From JAICLL01 sp035252155 (GTDB taxonomy: Bacteria; Planctomycetota; Planctomycetia; Pirellulales; JAICIG01): a stretch of DNA of 18,036 nt. The notes under the pieces were generated by a model. That model had not been told where the DNA came from. It did not search any database and saw nothing but the letters and a program-made list of their open reading frames with translations. Made by a program: the position numbers and the translations under genes. The first letter of the stretch is position 1, and each line of letters begins with the position of its first letter. This document shows positions 15,451 to 18,036 of the stretch, piece after piece. The stretch spans positions 1-18,036 of the forward strand of contig DATFDL010000588.1 of NCBI GenBank assembly GCA_035252155.1. The letters run 5' to 3'.

Positions 15451-15547
15451 AGGATTCAACTTTTAGGGTTCAGCCAGCACGGAGCGCGGAGTAATGACAT
15501 ACGGCCGACGGCCGTAAGCTGACCCCTGAACCCTGAACCCTGATCCC
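15451..15547. repeat. Repeat cluster: TGAACCC heptamers and a TACGGCCG palindrome
   Basis: 15520-15547 holds four heptamers of TGAACCC type (TGACCCC, TGAACCC twice, TGATCCC). 15466-15472 holds one inverted copy (GGGTTCA) and 15452-15458 a degenerate one, so a stem can form. Between them, 15500-15516 is the perfect palindrome TACGGCCGACGGCCGTA. The cluster fills much of the gap between the divergent lipoprotein and histidine kinase genes, where promoters for both must lie. Confidence 0.8.
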
Positions 15548-15666
15548 TTTTCAGCCATTCTTACCACAGTGAGCCTTGCCAGGCTAGCGGTCTGGTGAAC
15601 TTGCGTGCTTCGGGTAACGTTTGCGGCCGTTTAGGCCGATATTCACTGGTGAAACGCGAAGTGCCT

Positions 15667-16734
15667 ATGAACGATCGCAGACGGCTGCTGACGCTCTCGG
15701 TGTTGGTGTTGACCGCCGTATCGCTCTGCGCCGTGGCGATCACTCTGCTGCACCTGGTTCCGCCCGCCGCGATGTCGCGGCAACCACTCGAGCGGACATT
15801 GTGGCTGATTCTGGGCAACACGGCAGTCGTGATTTTCGGCGGGGCGGCGCTGTTGCTCAGGGTCAGCCAGCCGCTTTTGCGGCGGCTCGAAGAGAGCGAA
15901 ACGCAGCTACGGGCGGCCGTCGCGGCGCTCGAAGCCAAAGCCGAGCAGCTCACCTCGGCCAATCAAGAGCTCGACGACTTCGCGTACGTCGCCTCGCACG
16001 ACTTGAAAGAGCCGCTGCACGGCATAAGCGCGTACTGCGGCCTACTGCGAGATGAATATCATGACCGGCTCGATGAGAACGGCCGTCGCATGACGGGCGT
16101 GCTGGTTGAGCTGTGCCAGCGTCTGGGCCAACTGATCGACGACCTTTTGAACTTTTCGCGCGCGGCGCGCCAGCCGGAATATGTTGACATTAAATTGGAC
16201 CATGTGCTCGACGGGGTTTTAGAGACGCTTGCTCCGGCGATCGACGCGCGACGCGGCAAGGTGCGGCGGCCACGGGCCTTGCCGGTCGTGCGCGCCGATC
16301 ACACGCTCGTCGGGCTGGTGCTGCAAAACCTGATCGCCAATGGGCTGAAATTCAACGACAGTCGGACGCCGACCGTCGAGATCGATTTTGTCGACGGCGA
16401 ACGATTCGCGACGATCGCGGTGCGTGACAACGGCATCGGCATCGATCCGCGGCACCACGCCGCAGTATTCACGATGTTCCGCCGTTTGCACGGGCGGCAG
16501 AAATACGAGGGGACGGGGGCGGGACTCTCGATCGTGCGGCGGGCGGTCGAGAACCTCGGTGGTACCATCTGGCTGCAGTCGCAGCCCGGCTGCGGCTCGA
16601 CGTTCTTCTTTACGCTGCCCCTGGCCGTCGATGGCGGCGTGCCACCCGTTCTTCGCGAGTTGACGCCTCCCAATAGTTGCCCTTCGCTTGTCGGGCCGCA
16701 CATGGCAAATCAATGCCAGCCGCAGTCGTTGTGA
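15667..16734 (+). CDS. Membrane sensor histidine kinase (HisKA + HATPase_c)
   Basis: 355 residues. Two membrane helices, about 8-31 and 45-65, enclose only a short outside loop, so there is no sizeable periplasmic sensor domain. A coiled coil (about 72-103) leads to the dimerisation/phosphoacceptor domain with the H-box DFAYVASHDLKEPLHGISAY (His111). The ATPase domain shows the N-box LVLQNLIANGLKFN, G1 DNGIGID (254-260), F-box VFTMFRRLH and G2 GTGAGLSIV, then GGTIWLQSQPGCGSTFFFTLPL. The sequence around His111 resembles the phytochrome-like and Cph1-type kinase subgroup, but no photosensor is attached. It would autophosphorylate and pass phosphate to a response regulator. None is encoded nearby, so this is an orphan kinase. 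ATG at 15667 places the first helix close to the start. Confidence 0.92.
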   Translation: MNDRRRLLTLSVLVLTAVSLCAVAITLLHLVPPAAMSRQPLERTLWLILGNTAVVIFGGAALLLRVSQPLLRRLEESETQLRAAVAALEAKAEQLTSANQELDDFAYVASHDLKEPLHGISAYCGLLRDEYHDRLDENGRRMTGVLVELCQRLGQLIDDLLNFSRAARQPEYVDIKLDHVLDGVLETLAPAIDARRGKVRRPRALPVVRADHTLVGLVLQNLIANGLKFNDSRTPTVEIDFVDGERFATIAVRDNGIGIDPRHHAAVFTMFRRLHGRQKYEGTGAGLSIVRRAVENLGGTIWLQSQPGCGSTFFFTLPLAVDGGVPPVLRELTPPNSCPSLVGPHMANQCQPQSL

Positions 16735-16844
16735 ATGTCGGTCCAGGCTGTCAAAGCTGGTCGGCGTTTATGCTTCACATTTCGCCATTCTAAGCCGCGC
16801 AAGGTATTGCCAGAAAGCGGTGGCGCGCTTAACTTTACGGGTCT

Positions 16845-17924
16845 ATGCGTCCCTCGAATCGACCTGTCGGATCGCTCGCCAGCGTGGCCCTGCGCTACCG
16901 CCACGCGCTGGTGGCTTGCGGCGCTTGCCGGCGAACTTGGCCGGGGCTCCCGCGCATTACGGGTGAGAGGGCGCCGACGGGCGCCATCTGCACCACGCGG
17001 CGCGATCCGCGGTTGGCCCGAGTCGAGGCCGTCTTGTTCGTGGCCGGCGAGCCGCTGAATAGCCGAAAAACTGCCGACTTGGCCAGCTTGGCGGACGGCA
17101 CGGAAGCACGTACACTAATCCGCCGACTCAACGAATTATACGACGCCCAAGCCAGCGCCTTCCGGGTGGAAGAAGTCGCGGGCGGGTTTCAATTGCTCAC
17201 GCGCCCCAAGTTCGGCGCGTGGCTGCGGCGGCTGCACCAGGCCCCGGTCGAAACTCGCTTATCGGCGCCGGCGCTTGAAACTTTGGCGGTCGTGGCGTAT
17301 CGTCAGCCGGTCGTGCGGGCCGAGATCGAATCGATCCGCGGCGTGCAGTGCGGCGAAATCCTGAGACAACTGATGGAACGCGACCTGGTTCGCATCGTGG
17401 GCCGGTCGGAAGAACTGGGGCGGCCGTACTTGTACGGTACCGCGCGGCGGTTCTTGCAAATGTTTGGGCTGCGCGGCCTCGACGATTTGCCCCGGGCCGA
17501 ATCGTTGCGGCGAACGGCCGTCGGATCACCATCGACAGAAGCCAAACTCGCCATCCGGCGAGATGAAGAACTAACCCCTACGATTGATCTGAAAGAGGAG
17601 TCTCACGTGAAGCAGGTAGCCACCCAGGAGTCAGACCGCGAGGATCTTTGGAAGCTCGGCGCCGCCGCCGCGCCCGCCGTGTTGTTCGCCCACGCGCGTG
17701 ATGAAGACGATGACGACGTCGACGATGAAGAAGATCTCGACGATGACGACGACGATGACGATCTCGACGACGACGAAGACCTGGACGATGAGGATCTGGA
17801 CGACGATGAGTGGGAAGAAGTCGACGACGACGATGAAGACTGGGACGAAGACGAAGACGACTGGGACGAAGACGAAGATGAAGACGGCGACGAAGACGAA
17901 GATGAAGACTGGGAAGACGAATAG
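16845..17924 (+). CDS. scpB: ScpB, SMC-condensin accessory protein, with a long acidic C-terminal tail
   Basis: 359 residues. Residues about 54-215 form the two winged-helix ScpB core: DPRLARVEAVLFVAGEPLN, LADGTEARTLIRRLNELY, FRVEEVAGGFQLLTRPKFGAWLRRL, LSAPALETLAVVAYRQPVVRAEIESIRGVQCGEILRQLMERDLVRIVGRSEELGRPYLYGTARRFLQMFGL. ScpB binds the kleisin ScpA and helps SMC compact and segregate the chromosome. The basic, Cys-containing N-terminal 50 residues are unusual, and the start (ATG 16845) could lie a little downstream. After residue 286 the protein is almost only Asp and Glu with periodic Trp (DEDDWDEDEDEDGDED). Inside the frame, GAGGAG at 17595-17600 lies six bases before GTG 17607, so a separate acidic protein of about 105 residues may also be made. 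ScpA is not in the window. Confidence 0.9.
   Translation: MRPSNRPVGSLASVALRYRHALVACGACRRTWPGLPRITGERAPTGAICTTRRDPRLARVEAVLFVAGEPLNSRKTADLASLADGTEARTLIRRLNELYDAQASAFRVEEVAGGFQLLTRPKFGAWLRRLHQAPVETRLSAPALETLAVVAYRQPVVRAEIESIRGVQCGEILRQLMERDLVRIVGRSEELGRPYLYGTARRFLQMFGLRGLDDLPRAESLRRTAVGSPSTEAKLAIRRDEELTPTIDLKEESHVKQVATQESDREDLWKLGAAAAPAVLFAHARDEDDDDVDDEEDLDDDDDDDDLDDDEDLDDEDLDDDEWEEVDDDDEDWDEDEDDWDEDEDEDGDEDEDEDWEDE
17595..17609 (+). promoter_or_regulatory. Possible internal ribosome binding site and GTG start within scpB
   Basis: GAGGAG is followed after six bases by an in-frame GTG (residue 255 of ScpB) reading MKQVATQESDREDLWKLG if used as a start. The spacing is ideal, and the site marks the border between the ScpB core with its linker and the acidic tail. 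Confidence 0.4.
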
Positions 17925-17930
17925 ACGGAT

Positions 17931-17960
17931 ATTGGATTTTCAATTTTGGATTTTCGATTT
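17931..17960 (+). repeat. Short direct repeat of TTGGATTTTC after scpB
   Basis: TTGGATTTTC occurs at 17932-17941 and 17946-17955 and continues as CGATTTG. It is AT-rich and follows the scpB stop by seven bases. It may be a repeat unit or aid transcript ending, but I see no stem with it. Confidence 0.5.
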
Positions 17961-17963
17961 GCG

Positions 17964-17999
17964 GCGGTGGCCGGGGCAGCGCGTAACGATGCCCCGGGC
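17964..17999. repeat. Single GGGGCA/TGCCCC hairpin arm, family G
   Basis: The segment GGTGGCCGGGGCAGCGC followed by CGATGCCCCGG matches the arms at 11328 and 11419. It folds alone, and it lies downstream of scpB near the window end. If the family is usually paired, an inverted partner should lie just beyond 18036. Confidence 0.75.
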
Positions 18000-18036
18000 A
18001 GACTGATCTCGCGGCAATGTGGGACAGCCGCCCTCG

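Noticed and set aside
17698..17921. Treating the GAN-codon run as a non-coding microsatellite
   Set aside because: The frame stays open with mixed synonymous Asp and Glu codons (GAC/GAT/GAA/GAG) and periodic Trp, as expected for selected protein sequence.

Overview
The window looks like chromosomal DNA of a Planctomycetota bacterium, probably of the Pirellulales type. The strongest evidence is the adjacent pair of a DUF1501 protein with a twin-arginine signal and a DUF1549/DUF1553 protein with one CxxCH motif, a gene pair largely restricted to planctomycetes. GC-rich sequence, weak or absent Shine-Dalgarno sites at many genes, TTG and GTG starts, and intergenic gaps full of short palindromic repeats fit the same picture. 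I saw no tRNA, rRNA, CRISPR array, integrase or transposase.

Layout. (1) 1-1335, minus strand: thioredoxin reductase, followed by the N-terminal part of a flavin-reductase-like protein cut by the window edge. (2) 1626-5804, plus strand: a catabolic block of aldehyde dehydrogenase, class-III omega-aminotransferase and an Ldh_2-type (malate/L-lactate/imine) NAD(P)H dehydrogenase. This set would suit degradation of an omega-amino acid such as GABA, lysine or a cyclic imino acid; the substrate is inferred, not shown. (3) 5892-6206, plus strand: a DUF433 antitoxin-like protein without its usual toxin partner. It converges on and overlaps the next block. (4) 9738-6139, minus strand: a four-gene run of a two-helix membrane protein, a NitT/TauT-type ABC ATPase, a membrane-anchored coiled-coil protein and a Suppressor-of-fused (SUFU) domain protein. 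The last three are joined by two 4-base GTGA stop/start overlaps. No permease or binding protein is present. (5) 13693-9877, minus strand: the DUF1549/DUF1553 and DUF1501 pair. (6) 15437-13791, minus strand: a lipoprotein with an alpha/alpha-toroid look and a small membrane protein. (7) 15667-17924, plus strand: an orphan membrane histidine kinase, then a ScpB (SMC-condensin kleisin partner) that runs in frame into a long Asp/Glu-rich tail.

The most striking non-gene feature is the number of small palindromic or tandem repeats in the gaps. There are at least eight sequence types. One 92-94 bp double-hairpin element occurs three times (1380, 4628, 9780). Another GGGGCA/TGCCCC hairpin occurs as an inverted pair (11328-11454) and once alone (17964). 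Two repeats have apparently been absorbed into the aminotransferase reading frame. The less explained biology lies in the ABC ATPase, coiled-coil and SUFU operon and in the repeat families. I cannot show that either is a new system from sequence alone.
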